From Roseiflexus sp. RS-1 (GTDB taxonomy: Bacteria > Chloroflexota > Chloroflexia > Chloroflexales > Roseiflexaceae), in contig NC_009523.1 in the NCBI RefSeq assembly GCF_000016665.1, positions 744,001-808,000 of the forward strand: DNA of 64,000 bases, in the 5' to 3' direction. Made by a program: the position numbers and the translations under genes. This document shows, piece after piece, positions 44,334 to 52,947 of the stretch. Numbering within the stretch: position 1 is the stretch's first letter; every line of letters starts with the position of its first letter. Below the pieces are notes generated by a model. That model did no database searches and was not told the DNA's origin. It saw nothing but the letters and a program-made list of their open reading frames with translations.

Positions 44334-44521
44334 ATTGCCCTCTCTCGTACTCCAGTGTCTGAAGAGAACCTTTCGCCTTTATCCATACGCCGATCAACGT
44401 CGGTCAGGCGCCTGACCTTCGGTGACGCAGCGGTGACGAGCGGCGCGCTGGTGACCCATTGCGCATCGGTCAGATCGGTCGCATCGTGAGTCGGATAAAA
44501 TCGACGCTCACGTTTCGGCAT
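44334..44521 (-). pseudogene. 5' fragment of an IS5-family transposase
   Basis: The frame starts MPKRERRFYPTHDATDLTDA at 44521, the usual N-terminus of IS5/IS1031-type transposases (DLTDAQW). It loses similarity after about 35 residues, and no catalytic part follows on this strand. Confidence 0.6.
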
Positions 44522-44652
44522 ACGCTCCTTCTCCGCATCAGAACGCCATGTTCAGCATCGATACCACAAATCCAGGTTTTTGATCACGCTCTCAGAAGCC
44601 TTGCTATCCGGCTCGACCGTAACCAGCGCCAGCGTGGCGTTCGTCGGGATGC

Positions 44653-44979
44653 TCAATGGATCTCTGGACTTGATACTGGGGTCACCTCGCCCTGGCAGAA
44701 GCTACAGCGCGAGGCGTCGCCGGGGATTATCTCCTTACAGTGTGGGCACCGCTGCTTCGGTTTCAAAAATGCAGCGATGAGCAGCCAGATCGGCCCCAGA
44801 ATCAGCAGCAGTAGAATTGCCCACCAGCCAAACAGCACGAACAACGGGCAGCCAACGTTCCAGGTTATCCCCGTGAAGTAGCCCTTCCGCCCAATCCAGA
44901 TCATGCCAGCGAGCGCACTTCCAACCCAGAGTACAATCATGCAATGGATCAGCGTGTAGCCGAAATCTGAATTGTTCAT
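44653..44979 (-). CDS. Small membrane protein with C-terminal zinc ribbon
   Basis: The 108-residue protein has two or three hydrophobic segments (TLIHCMIVLWVGSALAGMIW; CPLFVLFGWWAILLLLILGP) and a C-terminal ribbon CPHCKEIIPGDASRCSFCQG with two CxxC pairs. It is one of three unrelated ribbon-plus-membrane proteins on this strand between 44.6 and 47.1 kb. The function is unknown. Confidence 0.62.
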   Translation of the reverse strand: MNNSDFGYTLIHCMIVLWVGSALAGMIWIGRKGYFTGITWNVGCPLFVLFGWWAILLLLILGPIWLLIAAFLKPKQRCPHCKEIIPGDASRCSFCQGEVTPVSSPEIH

Positions 44980-45079
44980 GCCATCGACCTTTCCCTCAAT
45001 GAGTGCTGGCTAACCGAAAGCATATTCCTATAGAGCCTATCCGAAAAACTGGTATACTCATTGATGAACCGAAAGGCGT

Positions 45080-45612
45080 TGACTGGGACTTGCTGAGCAT
45101 AGACGGGGCGATGACCAGGGCGACGCTCGGAGGTAAAAAACCGGCCCCAATCCGACCGACCGCGGGAACGCGGGCATCGAGTGATCGTTGCTGAACGAGG
45201 GGCATGGCGTCCCCATCGGCGTGGCGATTGATGGAGCCAATCGCCACGATATGAAACTGGCGCCTGCGACCATCGAGCGCATCGTCGTGGAGCGACCGGC
45301 GCCGACGGAGGAGCGACCGCAAGGCATGTGCCTGGATAAAGGCTATGATGATGAAGAAGTGCGCGCGACCGTGCGCGAAGTTGGCCTCACCGCGCACATG
45401 CGCAGTCGCGGCGAGGAAGCCAGAGACATCGCGCACGAAGCTGGCAAGCGCGCACGGCGCTGGGCGGTTCCCTGCTGACAAAGATGGCTTAATCGGTTTC
45501 GCTGCGTGCTGATACGCTGGGAGAAAAAGCCCGAGCATTATCTTGCCTTCCTCCACTTCGCCTGTGACGTGATCGCCTTGCGTGCCGCCGGGTTATTCGG
45601 ATGGGTTCTTAC
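45080..45612 (+). pseudogene. Degenerate IS5-family transposase (3' half)
   Basis: Across three frames the sequence reads DWDLLSIDGAMTRATLGGKK, then LNEGHGVPIGVAIDGANRHD, PTEERPQGMCLDKGYDDEEV, AGKRARRWAVP, and finally LIRWEKKPEHYLAFLHFACD, which matches the catalytic half of IS5-type transposases. Stops and frame changes (near 45190 and 45480) mark it as decayed. The N-terminal half is missing; a piece of one lies inverted at 44334-44521. Confidence 0.78.
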
Positions 45613-45640
45613 GCCCCGTGCCGCAGCCACCGCGACGCTC

Positions 45641-46210
45641 CTATGGCACTCGTCGGTACTCAGTGGTCGTGCCCGAGAGCGTGTTCACCACCACCATCGT
45701 GTCGCCACTCACCTTAACACGCCAGATCTCGCTGACGGAGTGACCAAAGATCCCCTGCTCCCTCCAGTCGATGCGCAGCGTCTGATCATCCAGCCACTGA
45801 TAGCGGCCGGTGAAAACTGCGATCTCCCGGTTCGAGGTGACTGAGCCGTTCGGGAAAAACTCAAGGTTCTCCGTCACATTGCCCCAGAGCATCACATAGC
45901 CGAGATCGGCCTGCCAGCGCCCGATGATGGCCGATCTGGCGCCGGTGTTGATCACGCTGATGAACGCCAGCGCGATCAGCACCGTCAGCACAACTGTGAT
46001 CAGCAACAGGATGCGGAGCAGGCCGGAGGATTGGCGTTTGACGACGACTGCGGTTGTCGTTGCGCTCAGTGCCTGGCCCGGCGCCGCTGGCTCCTGGACG
46101 GCGTCGCCGACTGCAGTTTCTCGGATCACGCTGCCGACCGCATTCCCGCACTTTACGCAGAACCGCGCCCCTTCCATCAACTCGGACTTACATACGGAAC
46201 AGCCAGCCAT
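45641..46210 (-). CDS. Zinc-ribbon membrane protein with C-terminal beta domain
   Basis: The 189-residue protein starts at ATG 46210 after GGGGGAGG. Residues 1-25 form a double-zinc-ribbon-like module (CSVCKSELMEGARFCVKCG). A linker, one helix (ILLLITVVLTVLIALAFISV) and an outer domain with repeated beta strands (GRWQADLGYVMLWGNVTENL, FFPNGSVTSNREIAVFTGRY, DQTLRIDWREQGIF) follow. The outer domain resembles lipocalin-like or DUF-type modules that report a computed value. The function is unknown. Confidence 0.68.
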   Translation of the reverse strand: MAGCSVCKSELMEGARFCVKCGNAVGSVIRETAVGDAVQEPAAPGQALSATTTAVVVKRQSSGLLRILLLITVVLTVLIALAFISVINTGARSAIIGRWQADLGYVMLWGNVTENLEFFPNGSVTSNREIAVFTGRYQWLDDQTLRIDWREQGIFGHSVSEIWRVKVSGDTMVVVNTLSGTTTEYRRVP

Positions 46211-46384
46211 CGGTGTACCTCCCCCGTGACCGAATCAATTGCTGTGCCGTGCGCTCTCACAAACCCTATCATTCGTCTGAGGTATACCGCTGCATCCCTC
46301 CCGCCTCACCGCTTACCGATGCCCCGGTGGTGCGGGTCCGTCAAGTTGTGCCTGCCCTTGACCCCTGTGCGATTGAAGCCGGTG

Positions 46385-47047
46385 CTACGGTCCTTCTGGC
46401 TGGCCGCTGGCCTGTGGTGGTGATGAATCCGTGACCGGCTCAGGCGTGACGAGCAGGAGCAGCGATGCCCCACCGAGTACGATGGTCGCCGCCGCGCTCA
46501 ACCAGAAGCCCCAGAGCAGGTTGAGCACACCTTCGGATCGGCCGGTGTCGTAAATACCAATCCCCACCGGGCAGAGTGCGATGAGTCCACTCAGGAGTCC
46601 GCCGATGGCAAAGCCACGCACGCTGCGCAGCGACTGACCGGCGCTTATCCGCTCGTGGGCCAGGAAGCTGACAAGTACGCCAGCTATGCCCGCTATCGGG
46701 AAGAGAATGAGGAAGATTCCATCCTTAGGTTCCTCGTATTGCGATGGCAGCGATGCCTGGAACGCCTCCACTCCGGTGAAGGTGCGGTTGGCGCAGGAGA
46801 CGAAGGGTGAGAAGAAGAGGAAGATCAATGCGAAGCTCGCCAGCAGCATGGTACGCACCAGTCCCTGCGGCTGCACGATGGCGCGTGCTGGCTGGACCGC
46901 GCCAGCTGTCACCAGTTCGCCCTGCGGCGGCGCACTGCGGGTGACCATGGCTGCCGACCCGTCGCCTGTGCTGACCGGCGCCCCGCAAACCATGCAGAAG
47001 CGAGCCTCCGCCGACAGATCTGCATCACATGCCTTACACCGGTTCAT
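46385..47047 (-). CDS. Zinc-ribbon membrane protein, four helices
   Basis: ATG 47047 has GGAGGG upstream, giving 220 residues. The N-terminal ribbon CKACDADLSAEARFCMVCGA is like that of the neighbour at 45641-46210. Four hydrophobic segments follow (TMLLASFALIFLFFSPFVSC; IFLILFPIAGIAGVLVSFLA; GFAIGGLLSGLIALCPVGIG; ATIVLGGASLLLLV). It may be co-transcribed with that gene, 174 bases apart. The function is unknown. Confidence 0.68.
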   Translation of the reverse strand: MNRCKACDADLSAEARFCMVCGAPVSTGDGSAAMVTRSAPPQGELVTAGAVQPARAIVQPQGLVRTMLLASFALIFLFFSPFVSCANRTFTGVEAFQASLPSQYEEPKDGIFLILFPIAGIAGVLVSFLAHERISAGQSLRSVRGFAIGGLLSGLIALCPVGIGIYDTGRSEGVLNLLWGFWLSAAATIVLGGASLLLLVTPEPVTDSSPPQASGQPEGP

Positions 47048-47446
47048 CGTTCCCTCCGCGTCATAACCAGGCATGAACTACCTCCTCACAGCTCACAGAA
47101 ATGTTGATAGCTCTGTTGAACCTGCCTGAACAACGACAGTACGGCGCCGCCCTGCCCGGAGTAAGATGTGTGGTAGAATGTTTTTCGTGGTGACGGTGCT
47201 CATCGTAGCACACGCGGCTCTGGGGTGTCACCCCGTAAAACCCGTATTCGTGCTAAACAATTTGTCATCGCCGCCCCGGGCTGCCCGCCCTTCGACCCCT
47301 CCCGGCGCCGTCCGCAATCACACAATCGAACGTAGCAATGCGCCTGCTGCACGCGCGGCATTCCCGCCCTCCGACCCCTCCCGGCGCCGCCCGCAACCGT
47401 GCGGGCGAACGCAGCAACGCGCTCGCGGCGCGCGAGGGAACGTGCT
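47048..47446. other. Gene-free stretch upstream of the NB-ARC/TPR gene
   Basis: Contains a possible -10 box (tagaat, near 47174). It also has a 59-bp GC-rich unit in two imperfect copies (about 47282-47340 and 47360-47418, with cgacccctcccggcgccg). No coding frame is seen. Confidence 0.5.
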
Positions 47447-50347
47447 ATGCCCGACCATCGTCGACTCGCCATCCTCACCAGGCTCCGCAAAGCGGCGCGC
47501 GTGACCCTGGCGCAGATGGCCCGCGCCTGCGGTCTGGAGGGCAGCCGGGCCTATGAGTCGGTGAGCGCCTGGGAGCGCGGCGAAGCCGTGCCGCGCGCTG
47601 CCGTTCGCACCGCATTTCTCGGCTATCTCGCGCACACGCTCAACCTGGCCGACGATCGTGAGACCCTTGCTGCGGTCTGGGAAACGCTTGTGCACGAGTG
47701 GGGCTGGGAGCCGCTGCAGCCCGCCGACTGGCAGTTGCTGGACTCAGGGCAGCTTTTGGCCAGTGCGACGCCCGGGCGCTACCAACTCACCAGGTCTGAC
47801 TCGACGAGCACCGGCGCGCCGCTCCCGGCGCACCTTTCGCCCGCGCCGGTTCCGCTCCCTCCCGGCTCGCGCGCGCCCTTTGCGCCAAACCCGCATTTTG
47901 TCGGCCGCGCCGCCGAGCTGCTGACCATCGCCGGGCATCTGCACCGCCGCACGGCGCCGATCCACATCGTCGTCTGCGGTCCCGGCGGCATCGGCAAGAC
48001 CCAGCTGGCGATTGAGATCGTCCATCGTTGTGGTCACGCCTTCCCCGGCGGCGTCTTCTGGCTGGGCTGCGCCGACCCCGCCGCTGTCCCGGCCGCGATT
48101 GCGGCCTGCGGCGGGCAGGATGGCCTGCGCCTCCGTCCTGATTTCGACCGGCTCAGTCTCGACGAGCAGGTGCGACTGGTGCTGGCGGCCTGGCATGAGG
48201 AGACGCTGCGCCTGCTGGTCTTCGACAGCTGCGAGGACCCGGCGCTGCTCCGCCGCTGGCTGCCGCGACGGGGCGGCTGCCGCGCGCTGATCACCAGCCA
48301 GCGCCGCACCTGGGACGCCGACCTGCCGGTGGCGACGCTGCCGCTCGGCTTGCTGAGCCGCGCCGAGAGCCTGGCGCTGCTGCGTCGCTACTGCCCGACG
48401 CCCCAGATCAGCGATGCGGAGCTGATTGCGATCGCGGCCGAGCTCGACGACCTGCCGCTGGCCCTGCACCTGGCTGGCAGTCACCTGGCGCGCGGCGCCG
48501 ATACGCTCACGCCGACCTGCTACCTCGCTGAGCTGCGTGCGCGGCTTGACCAGCACCCGTCCCTGGCTGGCGTCGACCCGCGCGGCCGCCCGCTGCCAGC
48601 GCCGACCGGTCACCATAACCGGCTCGAACAGGTCGTCGCCCTCAGTCTGTCGCGGCTCGATCCGGGCGGCGTGATCGACGCGCTCGCCTGCCAGCTCCTG
48701 TTGCGTGCCGCGTGGTTCGCCCCCGGTGAGCCGATCCCAGGCGCGCTGCTCAGCGCCACGCTGGCGCCCCGACCAGACCCTGCGCTGCTTGCCGGCGCCC
48801 TCCAGCGGCTCGTGGACATCGGCCTGCTGCTCGATAGCGCCGGAGCGTACAGCGGTCGCCTGCACCGCCTGATAGCCGCCTTTCTCCGCCGCCTCGACAA
48901 CGATGGGGCGGCGCAGCACGCCGTCGAGACGGCGCTGCTGGCCCACGCGCGGATGCTCAACGCCGCGCTCGATCAGCCGGCCCTGCTGCGCATCCAGGCG
49001 CATCTGCGCGCGGTCACCGACGCTGCGCTCGTGCGCGGCGATGCGATCGCCGCCGACCTGAGCTACGAACTGAGCCGCCATCTCGGCGAGATTGACCAGT
49101 ATGCAGCGGCGATTGCCTACAACCAGCGCTCGCTGGACCTGCGGAATCAGATCTTCGGCGCCGACTCCGTGGCAAGCAGCGCGAACCTGCATTTTCATGG
49201 GATGATGCTGGATTGGCTGGGCGATTACCCCGGCGCACGCCCGTACCACGAGCGGGCGCTAGCGATCCGGCGCGCGCGACTGGGGCCTGATCATCCTGAT
49301 ACCGCCACCAGCGTGCTGCACGCCGGCGAAATCGCCCATGCAGTCTGCGACTATGCGCAGGCGCGCACCTACTACGAGCAGGCGCTGGCGGCCCGTATCA
49401 GGCATGACGGCCCGGATAGCCCAGGGGCGGCGGAGCTCTACAACAACCTGGGGCTCTTGCTTAACGCGATGGGCGAGTTTGATGCCGCCCTACCCTACGC
49501 GGAGCGCGCGGTGGCGATCTGGGAAGCGCATGAGCAGCCCAATCGCTCGCTCCAGTCAATGGCGATCAACAACCTGGGCTACCTCCACCGGGCCCGGGGC
49601 GAATACCGGCAGGCGCTGCCCCTCCTGCGCCGCGCGCTGGCGATCCGCGAGGAGGTCTACGGTCCGATGCATTCCTTCGTCGGCGTCACGCGCAACCATA
49701 TCGGGCGGGTCTACCACTACCAGGGGCGATTTGAGCAGGCCGGGGCGGAGCTTGAGGCAACTCTCCGGCTCTTCGACGCCGCCATCGGGCGCGAGCACCC
49801 GATCACGGCCTGTGCGCTCAGCAACCTGGGCATGCTGGCGCTGGAGATGGGCGACCGCGCCGGTGCGCGCCGGATGCTGGAAGCAGCGCTGGATATCCAT
49901 CGCCGGATCCTGGGCGCTGCGCATCGCCACACCGCGCGCGAGATGAATCGGCTCGGGTTGCTCCACCAGGCGTTTGGGGATCGCGCGATGGCCACTCGTT
50001 ACCTGCGCGCCGCGCTGGCTGTTCGCCGACGCATCCTGGGCGATCTGCACCACGATACCGCCAATACGCTGGGGCACCTGGGCGTGCTGCTGCTGAGCGC
50101 CGGACGACCACGGCAGGCCCGGCCGCTGCTCGCTGCGGCGCTGCGCCGCCATCTGGCCCGCCTGGGTGAGCGCCACCCGTACACTGCGCGCAGCCTGCTG
50201 CGCATGGGCCAGGTCTGCGCTGCACTTGGGGAACGAGAGATCAGTCGTGACTATCTGAGCCGGGCGCTTGCTGTGTACACCGCTGTGCTTGGCGCCGATC
50301 ACCCGTACACCCTGGCAGCGCGGCAGGCTCAAGTTACGGCGTGCTGA
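47447..50347 (+). CDS. HTH-NB-ARC-TPR signalling protein
   Basis: ATG 47447 (gaggga upstream) gives 966 residues. An XRE-like helix-turn-helix occupies about 5-50 (RLRKAARVTLAQMARACGLE, VSAWERGEAVP). An NB-ARC ATPase begins at about 150 with Walker A VVCGPGGIGKTQLA (about 178) and Walker B LRLLVFDSCEDP, followed by ALITSQRRTW and DDLPLALHLAGSHLARG. From about 540 to the end there are at least nine kinesin-light-chain-type TPRs (LNNLGLLLNAMGEFDAALPY, NLGYLHRARGEYRQALPLLR). This is a STAND-class architecture, where ligand binding to the TPRs triggers ATP-driven oligomerisation. The HTH suggests a transcriptional output; an antiviral role is possible but unproven. Confidence 0.85.
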   Translation: MPDHRRLAILTRLRKAARVTLAQMARACGLEGSRAYESVSAWERGEAVPRAAVRTAFLGYLAHTLNLADDRETLAAVWETLVHEWGWEPLQPADWQLLDSGQLLASATPGRYQLTRSDSTSTGAPLPAHLSPAPVPLPPGSRAPFAPNPHFVGRAAELLTIAGHLHRRTAPIHIVVCGPGGIGKTQLAIEIVHRCGHAFPGGVFWLGCADPAAVPAAIAACGGQDGLRLRPDFDRLSLDEQVRLVLAAWHEETLRLLVFDSCEDPALLRRWLPRRGGCRALITSQRRTWDADLPVATLPLGLLSRAESLALLRRYCPTPQISDAELIAIAAELDDLPLALHLAGSHLARGADTLTPTCYLAELRARLDQHPSLAGVDPRGRPLPAPTGHHNRLEQVVALSLSRLDPGGVIDALACQLLLRAAWFAPGEPIPGALLSATLAPRPDPALLAGALQRLVDIGLLLDSAGAYSGRLHRLIAAFLRRLDNDGAAQHAVETALLAHARMLNAALDQPALLRIQAHLRAVTDAALVRGDAIAADLSYELSRHLGEIDQYAAAIAYNQRSLDLRNQIFGADSVASSANLHFHGMMLDWLGDYPGARPYHERALAIRRARLGPDHPDTATSVLHAGEIAHAVCDYAQARTYYEQALAARIRHDGPDSPGAAELYNNLGLLLNAMGEFDAALPYAERAVAIWEAHEQPNRSLQSMAINNLGYLHRARGEYRQALPLLRRALAIREEVYGPMHSFVGVTRNHIGRVYHYQGRFEQAGAELEATLRLFDAAIGREHPITACALSNLGMLALEMGDRAGARRMLEAALDIHRRILGAAHRHTAREMNRLGLLHQAFGDRAMATRYLRAALAVRRRILGDLHHDTANTLGHLGVLLLSAGRPRQARPLLAAALRRHLARLGERHPYTARSLLRMGQVCAALGEREISRDYLSRALAVYTAVLGADHPYTLAARQAQVTAC

Positions 50348-50488
50348 CGTTACCCTTCTTCTCTCGCGCTCTTTGAACGTTGATCGGGCGCGGCGGCCTG
50401 TGTCCCTGCGTTGCGCGTGTTTCCGGGTCGGGCGCAGCGGCGCATCCTTCTGGCGCATCCGGCGTGGTCGGCGTTGTGATTGTTATCG

Positions 50489-51544
50489 CTACGAACCGAT
50501 CTGTTCAACCAGAAAGCCACTGCCCAGAGGATCACGCGGATCAAGAACAAACTCGCTCCGACCGGTCACAAACGCGCGACCACTCACCTCAGGGATAATG
50601 GCAGGGTACGAACCAACCTGTGTGTGCGCAACGACCCGCCCAACAAATGTGCTGCGTCGTCCCAGGATACTCTCTATCACGATAGACTGACCGGTCTCTA
50701 TTTCGCCTTTGGCGTGATGAATAGCCAGACGAGCCGAGACTCCGGTGCCCGTTGGCGAGCGATCAACTTCGGCGTTTGCAAACACACAGATATTGCGGCT
50801 GTGATGCGTGGCATCTTCCGGTTGATCGGTCAGGATGGTTCCGTACAGAAAACCAAGATCCGACTCGCAGGGATGATGGATCGGCAGAACTGCGTTCACG
50901 GCTCGCTTGATCGCTTCGCCAGCAGCAACGAGGGCTGCGGTCTGTTTCGGCTCAACCCGCAACCCAACCTGTGAAGCCGGAAGGACTGCATAAAATGCGC
51001 CGCCCCAGGCAATATCGCACACAATGTGACCATAACCGGGTACGGTCACCTGAAGATCGCGCGCATACACAAATGATGGCACGTTGAGAAATGAAACACG
51101 CGCCACGCTTCCATCCTCGATATGTGCTGTGGCGCGCACCAATCCGGCAGGAGTATCGAGTGTCACGGTAGCCTGCTGTCCTTCCACCGGCGCCACTCCA
51201 CTCTCAACCAAAACGGTGACAAGTGCAATAACGCCGTGGCCACACATCGTGCTGTAACCTTCATTGTGCATGAACAGCACCCCAAAATCGGCGTCAGCAC
51301 TCACGGGAGGTGTGATGATACAACCATACATGTTGTAATGACCACGTGGTTCCCACATTAATGCCTGCCGCACGTGATCAAAATGATCACGCATACAACG
51401 CCGTCGCTCCAGCATCGTCGCGCCGGGAATTTCTGGCAACCCGCCGGTGATGATACGCAACGGTTCACCGGCAGTATGCGCCTCTATCGTAGTGAGCCGT
51501 AACGTTTTCGGCGGTAGCGAGATCCGATCCCAATCGAGATTCAT
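50489..51544 (-). CDS. Proline racemase-family enzyme, trans-3-hydroxy-L-proline dehydratase type
   Basis: The 351-residue protein shows IEAHTAGEPLRIITGGLPEI, MCGHGVIALVTVLVESG (first catalytic Cys) and DRSPTGTGVSARLA. In proline racemases and 4-hydroxyproline epimerases the second motif is SPCGTG; Thr in place of Cys marks the trans-3-hydroxy-L-proline dehydratases, which form a Delta1-pyrroline-2-carboxylate precursor from collagen-type hydroxyproline. ATG 51544 follows AGGGGG. It lies alone, so linkage to amino acid catabolism comes only from the family. Confidence 0.88.
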   Translation of the reverse strand: MNLDWDRISLPPKTLRLTTIEAHTAGEPLRIITGGLPEIPGATMLERRRCMRDHFDHVRQALMWEPRGHYNMYGCIITPPVSADADFGVLFMHNEGYSTMCGHGVIALVTVLVESGVAPVEGQQATVTLDTPAGLVRATAHIEDGSVARVSFLNVPSFVYARDLQVTVPGYGHIVCDIAWGGAFYAVLPASQVGLRVEPKQTAALVAAGEAIKRAVNAVLPIHHPCESDLGFLYGTILTDQPEDATHHSRNICVFANAEVDRSPTGTGVSARLAIHHAKGEIETGQSIVIESILGRRSTFVGRVVAHTQVGSYPAIIPEVSGRAFVTGRSEFVLDPRDPLGSGFLVEQIGS

Positions 51545-51673
51545 AAGACACTGCCCCCTTTCTGTACGACTGCGAAGGCTCGCAGCCTGCTGGTAACAGA
51601 GTCAGCCACTGTGATGACATCGTACTTCGTCTTCACCGGCGGGCGAAGGAACAGCCGGACTGCGAATGGCACT

Positions 51674-52090
51674 TCATCCGTTCGAGAAGGCGATTACCCC
51701 TACGATGAGACCAATAGCCGTGATCACACCGCCTGTGATACCGAAAACAGTGCGCATAAACCGGTCTTCGCCCTTAATCCGGCCCTGTTCCGGCGCTCGA
51801 GCCGGATACTCAACGGTAACGGTCTGGCCGATCTCGTAGGAACAGGGACGAGAGAAAACAGCGCCGGTAATCGTCACTTCCCGCCCATTGTGGGCGACAA
51901 ATCGGACAACAGGCGCGTAGAGCTCGCTGCGGCCATCTTCATCGTGTCGAGAGGCGATGTCGATGACCGTGGCTGAGCATTCCATCCCGTGTTGAAATGG
52001 CCGACTCTGCCAGAAGAGATACCCGGCGCCAACCAGAAATCCTCCGCCCATGAGCAGCAAAAAGAGAGCCATATAGTGTAATCCCGTCAT
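51674..52090 (-). CDS. DUF3592 membrane protein
   Basis: The 138-residue protein starts at ATG 52090 (SD ggagcg). It has two membrane segments (ALFLLLMGGGFLVGAGYLF near the start, FGITGGVITAIGLIVGVIAF at the end). Between them lies an extracytoplasmic beta domain (CSATVIDIASRHDEDGRSEL, APVVRFVAHNGREVTITGAV, YEIGQTVTVEYPARAPEQGR) with the DUF3592 pattern of two helices around a small beta barrel. The function is unknown. Confidence 0.78.
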   Translation of the reverse strand: MTGLHYMALFLLLMGGGFLVGAGYLFWQSRPFQHGMECSATVIDIASRHDEDGRSELYAPVVRFVAHNGREVTITGAVFSRPCSYEIGQTVTVEYPARAPEQGRIKGEDRFMRTVFGITGGVITAIGLIVGVIAFSNG

Positions 52091-52947
52091 AGCTTCGCTC
52101 CTGATCGTTGGTCAACAGCACAGGGTTGCAGGGACATGGTACCTTGTGATACAGGGTGTCGCAACTGCCGGGGCGACACCTGCGCTGCAAGCGCCGTTCT
52201 GTCGTCATTCAGGCGAAGCACGAAACCGATGCAGCGCTGTCATCGCTCCCGCTCGTGACGCCGACGCAGAGGGGCGCTGGCGCACCCGGATGCGGAAAGA
52301 CGGGATTATTTCCGGTTTGCTACGGTGCAGGATTGCGGCGATGCCACGCTGAGGCGGAACTGTTGGGGCGCCGGGTCAAGATCGTATCCGCGTTGCCTGA
52401 AAGCGCCAGACCGTTCGTTGATGAACGCACGTGAGAGTGAGCGCCTTTGCCCCTCATCCCCCCAACCCCCTTCTCCCACAAGGGGAGAAGGGGGAGTCTG
52501 CGCGTCCTGAAGCCCAAAACGAGAGAAGGAACGCAGGAGATTCCCAAAAAACCTGTCCCTGTAGGCTCCAGACCCCAGGGATTTCCCGTTCCCTGGCTGG
52601 CGCAGCGGCGTGGCGTCCTGTGTTGTGCGTTTCCGGGTTGGGCGCAGCGGCGCTTACTTCTGGCGCATCCGGCGCAGTCGGCGTTGTGATTGATGCGCTG
52701 CCGGAGGAGGATGGCACAGGAGCCGTTGAGTTTGTTCACCCTCCGTGCTGGTTGCCGAAGAGCGAGGGCTTCCCGCCATTGCGAGGCAGTCAAAGGCGAG
52801 ATGCTCTCGCTCTGTGATGGTTCGCATCGCTGCGTATGGACACGACACCCGTACACACAAGCGATGCAGGAACGCGCACGGTTCCGGCGCCCCAGGAACA
52901 TGACAGAACGACCAAATGATGCTCTGACATGAATGCTTTCAGTAAAA
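52091..52947. other. Gene-free stretch before the CRISPR array
   Basis: No gene is supported. It contains the duplicated segment 52371-52690 and short low-complexity pieces. The array starts directly after aatgctttcagtaaaa. Confidence 0.55.
52371..52690 (+). repeat. Duplicate of the 3' end of the PaaK-like gene plus family A repeat
   Basis: Bases 52371-52440 match 36571-36640 (the last 23 codons of the PaaK-like gene, here with TGG changed to TGA). The rest matches the family A/other repeat composite at 36641-36870. The gene body is absent, so this is a repeat-carried gene tail. Confidence 0.8.
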
